Assembly: GCA_033344735.1 (NCBI GenBank) | Contig: JAWPMW010000001.1 | Location: 1,990,171-2,054,170 of the forward strand | Length of the DNA: 64,000 nucleotides | From: Gammaproteobacteria bacterium | Lineage (GTDB): Bacteria > Pseudomonadota > Gammaproteobacteria > UBA4575 | Direction: 5' to 3' | Shown: positions 34,198 to 44,216 of the stretch, in pieces | Layout of the letters: every line of letters starts with the position of its first letter | How positions within the stretch are numbered: position 1 is the first letter of the stretch | Notes under the pieces: generated by a model | The model's input: only the letters and a program-made list of their open reading frames with translations | Told to the model about the DNA's origin: nothing | The model's database searches: none | Position numbers and translations under genes: made by a program

Positions 34198-35268
34198 GTG
34201 TGCCATAAAAGTATTCTAACTCGAATTATAGTCTTAGGTAGCCTGTTGCAATTAACTGCTTGCTCAACACTCGGTTATCTTGCTCATACAAGCCATGGTC
34301 ATATGAAGCTTATGAGCGATAGGCAACCAATAGCCCGTTTGTTAGAAGACGATTCTCTGGATCAAACACAGGCTGAACAATTTAAAACTATCTTAGCTGT
34401 ACGCGAATTTGCTATTCGCCAATTACATCTCCCTGACAATGAAAGTTATACCACTTATGTCAATCTTAAACGTGATTATGTAACTTGGGTAGTATTTGCA
34501 GCACCACAACTTTCATTGCAAGCAGAGTCATGGTGTTTTTGGATTGTTGGTTGTGTGCCTTATCGGGGTTATTTTGATGAACGCAAAGCCAAACAATTTG
34601 CAGAACAACTTCGAAAAAAATCTCTAGATGTTTATATTGCACCTGTGCCTGCCTATTCAACATTGGGGTGGTTTAGCGATCCAGTATTAAGCAGCATGCT
34701 GAATAGAGGAGAAGTTGCAACTGCCGAGTATATTTTTCATGAGTTAGCACATCAGCAACTGTATATAAAAAATCATACTAGCTTTAACGAGGCCTTTGCC
34801 ACTACTGTCGGTCGCTTGGGCGTAGAGACATGGTTACAGTCAGAAAATAAAACAGTGCAATTAAAACAATACCAACAAATTCAACAAAACAAACAAGAAA
34901 TTTATGAGATCGTTGAACAGTTGAAGTTGCAGCTTAGTGACATCTATGAGTCGTCATTGACTGATGAGAAAGAAAAGGTACACCTTAAACAATCTGCTTT
35001 TGCTGAGTATAAGAAAATGATTGTTAGCAAAACTAAGAAATGGAAGCATCAGCAAAAATATCAGCAGTGGCTTATGGATAATATGAATAATGCAAAATTA
35101 AATTCATTTTCGACATATCAATCTTTGGTGCCTGCATTTATATCTCTTTTTGAACGTTGCAATAGAAACTTTGCTGATTTTTATGTAGCAGTTCAAAGCA
35201 CTCAAGCCTTAAGTGATATGCAGCGAATTGAATTCTTACACAAAGCGAAGTGTCATTCGGAAATTTAG
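34198..35268 (+). CDS. Putative zinc aminopeptidase lipoprotein (PF10023 type)
   Basis: A roughly 356-residue lipoprotein of the 'putative aminopeptidase' family. The signal sequence ends in the lipobox L-T-A-C, so it should be anchored in a membrane facing the periplasm. The zinc motif 'FHELAHQ' is followed by 'FNEAFATTVGRLG', the second glutamate ligand region, as in the family. GTG at 34198 gives a 22-residue signal peptide; a TTG at 34171 would overlap the cca start region and is less likely. Substrate unknown. The last 4 bases overlap the convergent NDUFA9-like gene. Confidence 0.85.
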   Translation: MCHKSILTRIIVLGSLLQLTACSTLGYLAHTSHGHMKLMSDRQPIARLLEDDSLDQTQAEQFKTILAVREFAIRQLHLPDNESYTTYVNLKRDYVTWVVFAAPQLSLQAESWCFWIVGCVPYRGYFDERKAKQFAEQLRKKSLDVYIAPVPAYSTLGWFSDPVLSSMLNRGEVATAEYIFHELAHQQLYIKNHTSFNEAFATTVGRLGVETWLQSENKTVQLKQYQQIQQNKQEIYEIVEQLKLQLSDIYESSLTDEKEKVHLKQSAFAEYKKMIVSKTKKWKHQQKYQQWLMDNMNNAKLNSFSTYQSLVPAFISLFERCNRNFADFYVAVQSTQALSDMQRIEFLHKAKCHSEI

Positions 35269-36167
35269 TTTTTGCTCAGATAAGTAGGAGCAATAGCCTG
35301 CAAAGGAGTGGTACATGAGGCGCATTGATTGCAAACGCTATCTAGCTTTAAAGAATTAAAGTTATCTTTTGAGAAAGGCTTGCCTGGTACATACTCAAAT
35401 ACGGTTGCTTGAAATTTCGATAAGAATTTTGGTAGACCAAGAACAGTACGTTTATATCCGCAAATATTGGCGGTATATTGCACTAGTTCTTTAAGGCTAT
35501 AAATATTTGGCCCGCATAATTCGAAGGATTGATTGTAGGTTTTTTTGTCATTTATGGACTTAATCATTTGCTTAGCCACGTCACCTACGTAAACAGGGGC
35601 AAAACGAGCATTTGCACAGGCGAGTGGAAATATCCCTGGGACAATTTTAAGTAAATTGGCAAATCGGTTTAAAAAATTGTCACCTTCGCCAAAAATAACT
35701 GAGGGCTTAAAAATGGTATAGATCACCTCTTCACCTGCGAAGGTTTTAAGGTAGTTTTCAGCCTTGCCTTTACTGCGCAAATAATGGCTAGGAGCATCTG
35801 CATCTGCATTTAATGCACTCATTTGTAGCAATCGAGGTATATTGGCCTGTTCGCATGCATTCAATGCTAGACGCGTGATACCCACATGGACTTGATGGAA
35901 CTCTTTGCCATCATTACCTTTTTCATTAAGAATCCCGACCAAATTAATGAGTGCTTCGCAACCTTTTAGGTGCGCTGCCAGTGTGTTAACTTGATAGTCA
36001 TTAATTTGAATTATGGAAAGTGATGGTAATACCTTGAGATGCCGACACATATCTATATTGCGTGTAAGCACTTTTACTGAGTATCCTGAGGCGATTAATT
36101 GGGCGCAAATTTCGCTGCCCACAAACCCGCTTCCGCCGATGATGCCGATTAAACCTTTAATTGCCAT
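35265..36167 (-). CDS. NDUFA9-like NAD(P)-binding SDR family protein
   Basis: A 300-residue extended SDR (NmrA/NDUFA9-like) with the Rossmann motif 'GIIGGSGFVGSEIC' (about 8-21), 'GCEALINLVGIL' and the 'HYLRSKGKAENYL' stretch, where Y-x3-K has become the YLRSK form typical of complex I NDUFA9 relatives. Such bacterial proteins are often named 'complex I NDUFA9 subunit family protein', although their role outside mitochondria is unclear; sterol or quinone binding has been suggested only by analogy. It converges on the aminopeptidase gene. Confidence 0.82.
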   Translation of the reverse strand: MAIKGLIGIIGGSGFVGSEICAQLIASGYSVKVLTRNIDMCRHLKVLPSLSIIQINDYQVNTLAAHLKGCEALINLVGILNEKGNDGKEFHQVHVGITRLALNACEQANIPRLLQMSALNADADAPSHYLRSKGKAENYLKTFAGEEVIYTIFKPSVIFGEGDNFLNRFANLLKIVPGIFPLACANARFAPVYVGDVAKQMIKSINDKKTYNQSFELCGPNIYSLKELVQYTANICGYKRTVLGLPKFLSKFQATVFEYVPGKPFSKDNFNSLKLDSVCNQCASCTTPLQAIAPTYLSKN

Positions 36168-36331
36168 AATGTGAGAGTATAACTTGGTATTTGATGTCTC
36201 GTCTGTGAATAACTGCTGACTGTACAGGTTAAGACTAGGCTTGTTTTCATTGTAAATATGCGTTAAATATACAATTAAATCTCATCAGAGTCCGTATAAA
36301 TCCAACATCTTAAGTTAGGGAGCGTCCATAA

Positions 36332-36658
36332 GTGAGTGACAATATCACGCACATCACAGATTCATCATTTGAACAAGAAGTATTACAGAGCGATGTACCG
36401 GTGCTTGTCGATTATTGGGCAGAGTGGTGTGGACCGTGCAAAATGATAGCGCCAATACTTAATGAAATAGCGGCAGATTACGAAGGTAAACTCAAAATTA
36501 CTAAGCTGAATATCGATGATAACCCAGCGACACCACCAAAATTTGGTATTCGTGGAATACCAACACTGATGATATTTAAGGGTGGTGATGTGCAGTCAAC
36601 TAAGGTGGGTGCACTATCAAAATCACAGTTGACTGCGTTTATAGATCAGAGTATTTAA
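36332..36658 (+). CDS. trxA: Thioredoxin
   Basis: The main cytosolic disulfide reductase. 108 residues with the active site W-C33-G-P-C36-K, cis-proline loop '[10 protein letters not shown]' and typical length. The start is GTG at 36332 preceded by AGGGAG (36317-36322). It is followed by rho after a 281-bp leader, the conserved trxA-rho order of gammaproteobacteria. It could also reduce the ArsC protein of this window, which has the thioredoxin-linked cysteine layout. Confidence 0.97.
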   Translation: MSDNITHITDSSFEQEVLQSDVPVLVDYWAEWCGPCKMIAPILNEIAADYEGKLKITKLNIDDNPATPPKFGIRGIPTLMIFKGGDVQSTKVGALSKSQLTAFIDQSI

Positions 36659-36939
36659 AACGCGGACTGAAGGGCGATATTTGTAGTAGTTTTACTAGAC
36701 GCCCTTAAAAATTAGTGCTAACTTGGGGCTATTACGCTACCTGGTAGCGCCTTGCCAAGACCGATTCCTAATTTTTACATAACAAAATAATAGCATTTCT
36801 ATTACTAAAGAACCGGCTACGTTCGGCAAGTAAACAAATATCTAAATCTCAAATGACGTAATCGTTAGTTTGAGTTCAATCAAAAAGTTCTTTTTTAATA
36901 CCCCCAACTAATATTTCACTTAAACCAAAAATCTAATAT
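36659..36939 (+). promoter_or_regulatory. trxA-rho intergenic region with hairpins (rho leader)
   Basis: The 281-bp gap has no gene. AAGGGCG (36670-36676) pairs with CGCCCTT (36700-36706), with an inner TAGTA/TACTA stem, but lacks a T-run. CGCTAC-CTG-GTAGCG (36735-36749) is a second stem. A long leader is known upstream of rho in E. coli, where it serves autogenous attenuation; the same is a reasonable guess here. Confidence 0.4.
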
Positions 36940-38196
36940 ATGAACCTCACCGAACTTAAAGTTAAATCCGCCGCAGAGCTCGTCGAGCTAGCAGGAACAA
37001 TGGGCATCGACAATATTGCCCGCATGCGCAAGCAAGACATTATTTTCACAATCTTAAAAGCACATGCAAAAAGTGGTGAAGATATTTTTGGTGATGGAGT
37101 ATTGGAAATTTTACAAGATGGATTTGGCTTTTTACGATCTGCAGATTGTTCATATCTAGCAGGGCCGGATGATATTTATGTCTCACCTAGCCAAATTAGG
37201 CGATTTGGTTTGCGTACCGGCGATACTGTTGCTGGAAAAATTCGGCCACCTAAGGACAGTGAGCGTTATTTCGCCATGCTTAAGGTCGACAAGATCAATT
37301 TTGATACACCTGAAAACGCTAAAACCAAAGTTTTATTTGAAAATCTAACACCATTACATCCAGATGAACTTCTTAACTTAGAAAGAGGTAACGGTAGTAC
37401 TGAGGATATTACGGCGAGAATAATTGATGTTTGTTCGCCAATTGGTAAAGGCCAGCGTGGCTTAGTGGTTTCACCACCTAAGGCTGGTAAAACTATCATG
37501 CTGCAGAATATTGCTCAGAGTATTACGGCTAATCATCCCGAGTGTTACTTAATTGTATTGTTGATTGATGAGCGTCCTGAAGAAGTTACTGAAATGCAAC
37601 GCATGGTTCAAGGTGAGGTAGTATCTAGTACCTTTGATGAACCGGCTAGCCGTCATGTACAAGTAGCTGAGATGGTCATCGAGAAAGCTAAACGCCTTGT
37701 AGAACATAAACGTGATGTAGTGATTTTATTGGATTCAATTACGAGACTTGCCCGCGCATACAACACTGTTGCACCATCTTCTGGAAAAGTTTTATCGGGC
37801 GGTGTTGAAGCAAATGCCTTGAATAGACCTAAACGATTCTTTGGTGCAGCACGAAATATTGAGGAAGGTGGTAGCTTAACCATCTTGGCAACAGCGTTAA
37901 TTGATACTGGTTCTAAGATGGATGAGGTTATTTACGAAGAATTTAAGGGCACCGGCAATATGGAAATCCATTTAGATCGTCGTGTAGCAGAAAAACGTAT
38001 TTACCCTTCACTGAATATCAATCGCTCGGGTACACGTCGTGAAGAATTATTGATTGAGCCTGAGGTACTTCAAAAGATGTGGATCTTGCGCAAGTTCTTA
38101 CATTCAATGGATGAGATAGAAGCAATGGAATTCATGCTTGGGCGAATGCAGTCAAGTAAGAATAATATTGAGTTCTTTGATGCAATGAAACGCTAG
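36940..38196 (+). CDS. rho: Transcription termination factor Rho
   Basis: Hexameric RNA helicase that ends transcription. The 418-residue protein begins '[18 protein letters not shown]', has the cold-shock-like RNA-binding domain ('[35 protein letters not shown]', given here only as location around residues 53-88), Walker A 'PPKAGKT' near 180, the Q-loop/R-loop region 'SGGVEANAL' and '[12 protein letters not shown]'. Length equals that of E. coli Rho (419). It is preceded by trxA and converges on purD. Confidence 0.98.
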   Translation: MNLTELKVKSAAELVELAGTMGIDNIARMRKQDIIFTILKAHAKSGEDIFGDGVLEILQDGFGFLRSADCSYLAGPDDIYVSPSQIRRFGLRTGDTVAGKIRPPKDSERYFAMLKVDKINFDTPENAKTKVLFENLTPLHPDELLNLERGNGSTEDITARIIDVCSPIGKGQRGLVVSPPKAGKTIMLQNIAQSITANHPECYLIVLLIDERPEEVTEMQRMVQGEVVSSTFDEPASRHVQVAEMVIEKAKRLVEHKRDVVILLDSITRLARAYNTVAPSSGKVLSGGVEANALNRPKRFFGAARNIEEGGSLTILATALIDTGSKMDEVIYEEFKGTGNMEIHLDRRVAEKRIYPSLNINRSGTRREELLIEPEVLQKMWILRKFLHSMDEIEAMEFMLGRMQSSKNNIEFFDAMKR

Positions 38197-38238
38197 TTTG
38201 AAAATCAATTAATAAAGATAAGTAGAAATTTAAATTTC

Positions 38239-38268
38239 AGCGCTAATTGTAAACCTATAATTAACGCT
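38239..38268. terminator. Probable bidirectional hairpin between rho and purD
   Basis: AGCGCTAATTGT pairs with ATAATTAACGCT, giving a 12-position stem with one mismatch and one G-T pair around a six-base loop. It lies between the convergent rho and purD genes and includes the purD stop codon. AT-rich flanks occur on both sides, but no long T-run. Confidence 0.45.
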
Positions 38269-39544
38269 ATTTAATCGCTTTAAAACCTATATCGTCTCGA
38301 TAGTAGACATCTTTCCAGTTAATGGACTTTACGTCTTGATAAGCATTCTGTTGTGCAGATTTAATATCATCACCTAAAGAAGTAACGCATAATACACGTC
38401 CGCCCGAAGTTGTAATGCTGCTGCCTTTTAATGTGGTTCCAGCATGAAAAACTTTTGTGTGTTGTGTATTCACATTTTCAATGCCACTGATTGATTCACC
38501 TTTCTCGTAACTAAAGGGATAGCCGCCGGCGGCCATTACCACGCCAAGGGCTGTTTGAGGATTCCACCTTAAATTAGTTTCCTTTAATTGATTGCGTGCA
38601 GCATCCCAGCATAGTTCAAATAAATCGCTTTGTAAGCGCATCAAAATTGGTTGTGTCTCTGGGTCACCAAACCGGCAATTAAACTCAAGAACTTTGGGTT
38701 CGCCTTGCGCAGTTATCATTAAGCCGGCATATAAGAATCCTTGATACGGATGACCTTCATCAATAAAGCCTTGAACTGTTGGGCGAATAACGTCAGAAAT
38801 AATTTTGCTATGGAGTTCCTCAGTTACTAATGGTGCTGGAGAGTATGCGCCCATTCCACCAGTATTTGGGCCTAGGTCACCATTGTCACGTGCTTTATGG
38901 TCTTGAGAGCTGGCAAGCGGAATCACAGTGTCATGGTCTACAAGGCAAATAAAGCTAACTTCCTCGCCTTCAATGAATTCTTCTATGACAATTTTTTTAC
39001 CAGCTTCTCCATGTGCGTTACCTGTCAACATTGATTCTACTGTGGTAACTGCTTCATTATTATCTTGAGCTATGACAACACCTTTTCCTGCGGCCAGACC
39101 ATCTGCTTTAATAACAATCGGAAAGGATTGATTTGATAAGTAAGTTATAGCTTGGGACACATCGGTAAATTCTTTATAGTTCGCTGTAGGGATATTGCAG
39201 TGATGCATAAACTGTTTAGCAAAGCTTTTTGAGCCCTCTAGTTGGGCGTTGAACTGTTTTGGTCCAAAGATAGTTAAGCCAGCTGATTTAAATTGATCGA
39301 CAATTCCGGCAACCAGAGGTGCTTCTGGCCCAACCACAGTCAAATCAATATTGCTATCTTTAGCAAATGTAAGTAGTGAATTAATATCGTCACTAGAAAT
39401 ATTTATATTTTCAATTCCATCTTCTAAAGCAGTGCCAGCATTTCCAGGTGCGACATAGACTTTATGAGTATTTGGTGATTGAGCAAACTTCCAAGCAAGT
39501 GCATGTTCTCTTCCGCCACTGCCAACGACTAAAATATTCTTCAT
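38267..39544 (-). CDS. purD: Phosphoribosylamine-glycine ligase
   Basis: PurD (GARS) joins phosphoribosylamine and glycine with ATP, the second step of purine synthesis. The 425-residue ATP-grasp protein starts 'MKNILVVGSGGREHALAWKF', and has 'KADGLAAGKGVVIA', 'VSFICLVDHDTVIPLASSQDHK' and 'PKVLEFNCRFGDPETQ', all diagnostic. It is the last gene of the long reverse series, 13 bp after the AEC transporter gene. Confidence 0.97.
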   Translation of the reverse strand: MKNILVVGSGGREHALAWKFAQSPNTHKVYVAPGNAGTALEDGIENINISSDDINSLLTFAKDSNIDLTVVGPEAPLVAGIVDQFKSAGLTIFGPKQFNAQLEGSKSFAKQFMHHCNIPTANYKEFTDVSQAITYLSNQSFPIVIKADGLAAGKGVVIAQDNNEAVTTVESMLTGNAHGEAGKKIVIEEFIEGEEVSFICLVDHDTVIPLASSQDHKARDNGDLGPNTGGMGAYSPAPLVTEELHSKIISDVIRPTVQGFIDEGHPYQGFLYAGLMITAQGEPKVLEFNCRFGDPETQPILMRLQSDLFELCWDAARNQLKETNLRWNPQTALGVVMAAGGYPFSYEKGESISGIENVNTQHTKVFHAGTTLKGSSITTSGGRVLCVTSLGDDIKSAQQNAYQDVKSINWKDVYYRDDIGFKAIK

Positions 39545-39557
39545 ATAATTCTCTTGC

Positions 39558-40448
39558 CTAACTAAAACGTGGTAATACGAATAATAATGCTAAAGGCAAA
39601 GTGATAATTGCTAACACATTGCCCACTAATACTATAGCAGAAACTTTTGTTGGTTCTTGCTGATAGCGTTTTGCGAATAAAAAGTTCATTACTGCGGGTG
39701 GTAAGGCGCCAAATAAAATCAGCGCACCAAGTTGTGTTTTCTCTAAAGGTGCTAGCATTGATATTAATAACGCTAAGGCAACTCCAACTGCAGGGGTGAG
39801 TACACCTACAATTACACCAAGTTTCCAAAAATCCAAATTAGCTTTAGTCAGTTGTACGCCAAGAGAGAACAACATTAATGGGACTGCGATACTGCCTAAC
39901 ATGTGAATAGGTAGAATAATAAAACTTGCAACTTGTACATTTTGAGCTTGTAAAATTAGTGCAAGTGCTGCGGCAAGAATTGCAGGAGAACTGAGACTGC
40001 GAAGCCACTTTGCATTTTGGTCAAGCATGTAAGAACCAATGCCAAAATGTGTGATATTACCGATTAAAAATAAAATTAGACCGGCAGCTAAACCTTCGGG
40101 GCCTAATGCCAGGCTCATTAAGGGTAAACCTATATTGCCAGCATTATGAAACATCATTGGCGGGGCGAGTGTGCGGTATTGAATTTTAAATGTGTTGGCT
40201 AAAGGTAGTGCTATGGCTGCTGTGAGCAGTACTAAAACAAAACCGCTTAGACCAAGGATGGCAAATTCTTTGATTTGAAATTGCTGCTGAAGGAGCGATG
40301 AAAACACTAATGCAGGTATGAATACGTGAAGATTTATTTCATTAATGGAGTCTAGCTCAGGTTGCCTGCGAAATCCTACGTATACCCCAATGCTGACAAT
40401 AGCAATCAGTGGAAACATAATCTGCCCAATTTGAATTGCGATGGACAT
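39558..40448 (-). CDS. AEC (auxin efflux carrier) family transporter
   Basis: A 296-residue membrane protein with about ten helices arranged in two halves, as in AEC/BART-fold permeases. Recognisable are 'FIPALVFSSLLQ' in the first half, the conserved 'MFHNAGNIGLPLMSLALG' (N-x-G-N-x-G/PL signature around residues 98-115) and 'FGALPPAVMNFLFAKRY' near the end. The family exports organic acids or similar anions. It is set between purH and purD (47 and 13 bp gaps), where those genes normally adjoin, but no purine role is known for it. Confidence 0.88.
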   Translation of the reverse strand: MSIAIQIGQIMFPLIAIVSIGVYVGFRRQPELDSINEINLHVFIPALVFSSLLQQQFQIKEFAILGLSGFVLVLLTAAIALPLANTFKIQYRTLAPPMMFHNAGNIGLPLMSLALGPEGLAAGLILFLIGNITHFGIGSYMLDQNAKWLRSLSSPAILAAALALILQAQNVQVASFIILPIHMLGSIAVPLMLFSLGVQLTKANLDFWKLGVIVGVLTPAVGVALALLISMLAPLEKTQLGALILFGALPPAVMNFLFAKRYQQEPTKVSAIVLVGNVLAIITLPLALLFVLPRFS

Positions 40449-40495
40449 GTGATTTGCTACAAAATTATTGGGGAAGCGTGCTTAGAAAAAGCCTT

Positions 40496-42061
40496 TTAAT
40501 GCCGGAAGTGGCGAATGCCGGTAAATGCCATTGCCATACCATGTTCATCTGCTGCGGCAATAATTTCTGCATCATTACGCGAACCGCCAGGTTGAATAAC
40601 AGCCGTGATACCGGCTTGGTTGGCGGCATCTAAACCATCTCTGAAAGGGAAGAAAGCATCTGAAGCCATGACAGAGCCCTCAACAACTAAATTTTCATCA
40701 CTAGCTTTAATGCCTGCGATTTTAGCTGAATAGACACGACTCATTTGTCCTGCACCAATTCCAATGGATCTTTCATCACGCACATAAACAATCGCATTTG
40801 ATTTTACATACTTAACAATTTTCCAGGCAAACAATAAGTCACAAATTTCTTGTTCGCTAGGTTGACGTTTAGTGACAACCTTCAAGTCGGCTGCCTGAAC
40901 AATTGCATTGTCTTGGTCTTGTACCAACATCCCACCGCTGACTTTGCGTAAATCAAACCCGCTGTTGACTGAATTTGTATTTGAGCAATCAAGCACACGT
41001 GTATTTGGTTTAGTGCTGAGAATGTCAATGACATCTGATTCAATCCCAGGTGCGATGATGACTTCTACAAATTGCTGATCAAGGATCTGTTTAGCGGTGT
41101 TTGCATCTAATGCACGATTGAAAGCAATAATACCCCCAAAGGCTGATGTTGGATCTGTTTGATAGGCTTTCTGATAAGCATCAGTAATAGATTCTGCAAC
41201 TGCAACACCGCAGGGGTTTGCATGCTTTACAATCACGCATGCAGGAGCAGTAAATTGCTTTACACATTGCAACGCGGCATCGGTATCAGCAATATTGTTA
41301 AATGATAATTCTTTTCCTTGAATAAATTTAGCAGCAGCGACAGAACCTTCTCTTGGATTTGGTTCTGCATAGAAACTTGCACTCTGATGAGGATTTTCAC
41401 CGTAGCGCATAGCTTGTTTTTTATTAAACGTTAAGTGCAAAGTCTCAGGAAACAAGTTTTCATTTTGTTGACCAAGATAATTGGCAATCATGCCATCATA
41501 TTCAGCGGTGTGGCTAAATGCTTTTCGAGCAAGATTGAAACGTGTTTCATGCGTAAGACATCCGTCATTAGCTCTAAGGTCAGTTAGTAACCGAGAGTAG
41601 TCTGAAGGATCTACGACGACTCCAACACGGGCATGATTTTTTGCAGCAGCGCGCAGCATTGCTGGACCACCTATATCAATATTTTCGATAGCGAGATCTA
41701 AGGTGCAATCTGGTTTGGCAATAGTTTGAGCAAAAGGATAGAGATTCACGACCACTAAGTCGATCGCATCAATGCCATGTTCTTGCATAACAGCATCATC
41801 GACATCTGCACGCCCAAGAATCCCGCCATGCACTTTTGGGTGAAGGGTCTTGACCCGCCCGCCCATGATTTCAGGAAACTGTGTGTGCTCGCTGACATCA
41901 GTCACAGGGATACCGGCTGCACTTAGTTGTGCAGCGGTACCACCAGTGGAAAGGATGTGTATGCCTGCTTGGTGCAACTCAGAGGCAAACTGTTCTAGAC
42001 CAGACTTATCAGAAACGCTTATTAGAGCACGTTGAACACGCCGGCTAGTGTCTGACGGCAT
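40496..42061 (-). CDS. purH: Bifunctional AICAR transformylase/IMP cyclohydrolase
   Basis: PurH performs the last two steps to IMP. The 521-residue protein begins after ATG 42061 with '[19 protein letters not shown]', has the cyclohydrolase region '[19 protein letters not shown]', and in the C-terminal transformylase domain the catalytic 'KHANPCGVA' (Lys-His) and '[14 protein letters not shown]'. The open frame extends 31 codons further upstream into fis, but that part is unlike PurH, and ATG 42061 lies 4 bases after the fis stop codon. Typical full length about 520-530. Confidence 0.96.
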   Translation of the reverse strand: MPSDTSRRVQRALISVSDKSGLEQFASELHQAGIHILSTGGTAAQLSAAGIPVTDVSEHTQFPEIMGGRVKTLHPKVHGGILGRADVDDAVMQEHGIDAIDLVVVNLYPFAQTIAKPDCTLDLAIENIDIGGPAMLRAAAKNHARVGVVVDPSDYSRLLTDLRANDGCLTHETRFNLARKAFSHTAEYDGMIANYLGQQNENLFPETLHLTFNKKQAMRYGENPHQSASFYAEPNPREGSVAAAKFIQGKELSFNNIADTDAALQCVKQFTAPACVIVKHANPCGVAVAESITDAYQKAYQTDPTSAFGGIIAFNRALDANTAKQILDQQFVEVIIAPGIESDVIDILSTKPNTRVLDCSNTNSVNSGFDLRKVSGGMLVQDQDNAIVQAADLKVVTKRQPSEQEICDLLFAWKIVKYVKSNAIVYVRDERSIGIGAGQMSRVYSAKIAGIKASDENLVVEGSVMASDAFFPFRDGLDAANQAGITAVIQPGGSRNDAEIIAAADEHGMAMAFTGIRHFRH

Positions 42062-42065
42062 ATGA

Positions 42066-42347
42066 TTAGCGGACGTCGTAGTGCTTAAGCTTCTTGCGTA
42101 GTGTTCCGCGGTTAAGTCCAAGACATTTAGCTGCCTTAGTTTGATTGCCACCACAATAATTCATCACTGATTCTAATAAAGGCTTTTCTACTTCTTCTAT
42201 CACCATGCGATATAAGTCATCAGGCGCATGCCCATCTAACTTACTGAAATAACTACGCAATGAATCTGCAACAGATTCTCTAAGTGTTTGTGTTGGAGTT
42301 ACTGGGTGTAACTCTGAAACATTAAGGTTTGTAACTGGGTTATTCAT
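42066..42347 (-). CDS. fis: Nucleoid-associated DNA-binding protein Fis
   Basis: Fis bends DNA and adjusts rRNA, tRNA and replication-related promoters. The 93-residue protein ends in the Fis helix-turn-helix '[21 protein letters not shown]' (positions 67-87, with one more residue than quoted limits avoided by splitting: [11 protein letters not shown] and [10 protein letters not shown]). The central helix '[20 protein letters not shown]' forms the dimer core. It overlaps dusB by four bases and is followed at once by purH, the conserved dusB-fis-purH order. Confidence 0.95.
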   Translation of the reverse strand: MNNPVTNLNVSELHPVTPTQTLRESVADSLRSYFSKLDGHAPDDLYRMVIEEVEKPLLESVMNYCGGNQTKAAKCLGLNRGTLRKKLKHYDVR

Positions 42348-43330
42348 GCAACGTTCTCCATTTTTAATTCTGCGTCTTGCAAATAACTGCGTACCATATT
42401 GAACTGAACATCCGCCTCGGCTACAGAGAACACTTTCTGTTTGAACTGTTTTGAGCCAAGCATTTTATCTAAGTACCAGCCAATATGTTTACGCGCAATT
42501 CGCACTCCTTGTTGTTTTCCATACAAGGAATACAATTCTTCTAAGTGATTCAATACAATAGTACGCATCTCCGCTTGGGGCGGATTTTCTAGTTTTTCAT
42601 TGAATTTTAGGTAGTGGTCAATTTGGCGAAAAAGCCACGGCTGACCCTGTGCCGCGCGTCCGATCATAATCGCATCTGCGTTAGTAATTGCCAAGACCTT
42701 TTTTGCTTTTTCTGCAGAATTTATGTCTCCGTTAGCAATCACAGGGATATTAATCGATTTTTTTATGTTGCAAATTGTTTTGTATTCTGCTTGTCCTAAG
42801 AAGCGACAAGCACGAGTCCGACCGTGAATTGTCAACATTTGTATTCCGCAATCTTCAGCTATCCTAGCTATTTGGACACCATTACGGTTATTCACATCCG
42901 TCCCGGTGCGAATCTTCAGAGTAACAGGCACATCAACGGCGTTGACTACCTCGGTAAGAATTCTTTTCACTAAATTTTCGTCAGCAAGTAATGCTGAGCC
43001 AGCATGTACTTTACATACTTTCTTAGCAGGGCAGCCCATATTAATGTCAATAATGTCAGCGCCATGCTCCACGTTGAATACAGCTGCTTGGGCAAGCTGA
43101 TATGGGTCTGAACCTACGATCTGTACAGCGCGTGGAGAGGGTTCTTTCATATGCACACGTCTTAACTTCGACTTAGAGGTATTCCAGAGCTTGCTATCGG
43201 CGCTAATCATTTCAGTCACTGAATAGGCTGCACCTTGTTGACGGCATAACTTGCGGAATACCACATCGGTTACGCCTGCCATTGGCGCTAACAATAAATT
43301 ATTAGAAATTGTGTAGGGTCCGATTTGCAT
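42344..43330 (-). CDS. dusB: tRNA-dihydrouridine synthase B
   Basis: FMN enzyme that reduces uridine to dihydrouridine in the tRNA D-loop. The 328 residues start 'MQIGPYTISNNLLLAPMAGV', and have 'DINMGCPAKKVCK' with the catalytic cysteine, 'LTIHGRTRACRFLGQAEY' and 'ANGDINSAEKAKKVL', then 'DAIMIGRAAQGQPWLF'. It stands immediately upstream of fis (ATGA overlap), the same pair as in E. coli, where dusB leads the fis operon. Confidence 0.96.
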   Translation of the reverse strand: MQIGPYTISNNLLLAPMAGVTDVVFRKLCRQQGAAYSVTEMISADSKLWNTSKSKLRRVHMKEPSPRAVQIVGSDPYQLAQAAVFNVEHGADIIDINMGCPAKKVCKVHAGSALLADENLVKRILTEVVNAVDVPVTLKIRTGTDVNNRNGVQIARIAEDCGIQMLTIHGRTRACRFLGQAEYKTICNIKKSINIPVIANGDINSAEKAKKVLAITNADAIMIGRAAQGQPWLFRQIDHYLKFNEKLENPPQAEMRTIVLNHLEELYSLYGKQQGVRIARKHIGWYLDKMLGSKQFKQKVFSVAEADVQFNMVRSYLQDAELKMENVA

Positions 43331-43356
43331 GATTGAAAATTATAAACTGTGTTAAC

Positions 43357-44199
43357 TTACAAAAAATCAAAGTCATAACTCACAACTTCTTCTCCAACAT
43401 CGTGGACTTCTAATTTTATTGAAAGAGGGATATTTTTTTCCATCAGTTGGCTTGGTGTCCATTTGTCTTTCAGGTAATGATTTGCAGCAAACTGTCTGGC
43501 GGCAATCACTTCACCTGCTATATTTAAAAATCTCAATTGAATCAATGGATAAGGCTGGGCAAATTCAGCTCTATTTATAATAGTGACGGTTACCATCAGT
43601 GCTTGTTGTTCAGAAGGGTGAGTATAAATGCTTCGATTTAGTACTTCTATCTTGTAGAGATTGCGAGGTATTTCAATAGTACAGGTAATCCATTGACATA
43701 GTTGTTGCTGATATTGCTGGGGTATTAGAGAAAGTTTGGACGTTGCAATAATTTGAATAGCCAGAGTCGCCAACAACAAAAAGATGCTGATTGATGTTAA
43801 TAACTTTATTGTAGGGATGTTGGCTTCTTCATTTTCCAGATTAGTAATATCGTCAGCGATTATTTTTGGAACAGTTGTTTCTGGGTACACTTTTTCTGGC
43901 GTTGTTTGTTTGGTGGTATCAAATAGTGGTGGCAAAGGGACTTTTGCAGTCTCTGGTAAATGCGGGTGAGTCCCATGAAGTTCTCTATCTAGGAATTCTA
44001 GGTCAATTGCCGAGGCTTCATCTTCACCTAACTCAACATCAACTGTTTCATACATATTGTCGTTTGGTTGATCAAACAAATATAGGCGTGCGTCAAAAAC
44101 ATGTTCGCACATACCGCAGCGCACCATCCCCGCAGCAATTTCTAATTGCTGGTCAGAAATACTAAATGCGGCACGACAGCTGGGACAACGAGTAAACAT
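43357..44199 (-). CDS. Zinc-ribbon and DUF3426 domain membrane protein
   Basis: A 280-residue protein with an N-terminal MJ0042-type zinc ribbon, C5-x2-C8 and C28-x2-C31, an acidic linker, one membrane helix (about 134-153) and a C-terminal DUF3426 domain, presumably periplasmic. The function is unknown. Genes of this type are regularly found between prmA and dusB in beta- and gammaproteobacteria, as here (17 bp after prmA, 26 bp before dusB). Confidence 0.88.
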   Translation of the reverse strand: MFTRCPSCRAAFSISDQQLEIAAGMVRCGMCEHVFDARLYLFDQPNDNMYETVDVELGEDEASAIDLEFLDRELHGTHPHLPETAKVPLPPLFDTTKQTTPEKVYPETTVPKIIADDITNLENEEANIPTIKLLTSISIFLLLATLAIQIIATSKLSLIPQQYQQQLCQWITCTIEIPRNLYKIEVLNRSIYTHPSEQQALMVTVTIINRAEFAQPYPLIQLRFLNIAGEVIAARQFAANHYLKDKWTPSQLMEKNIPLSIKLEVHDVGEEVVSYDFDFL

Positions 44200-44216
44200 A
44201 GAGGCAGTTTACCAGT

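Noticed and set aside
36710-36724. Half-CIRCE-like AGTGCTAA after trxA
   Set aside because: Only the right half (TAGTGCTAA) resembles CIRCE; the left half at the required 9-base spacing is absent.
42062-42154. N-terminal extension of purH by 31 codons
   Set aside because: The extension lies within fis and bears no resemblance to PurH; ATG 42061 directly after the fis stop is the sensible start.
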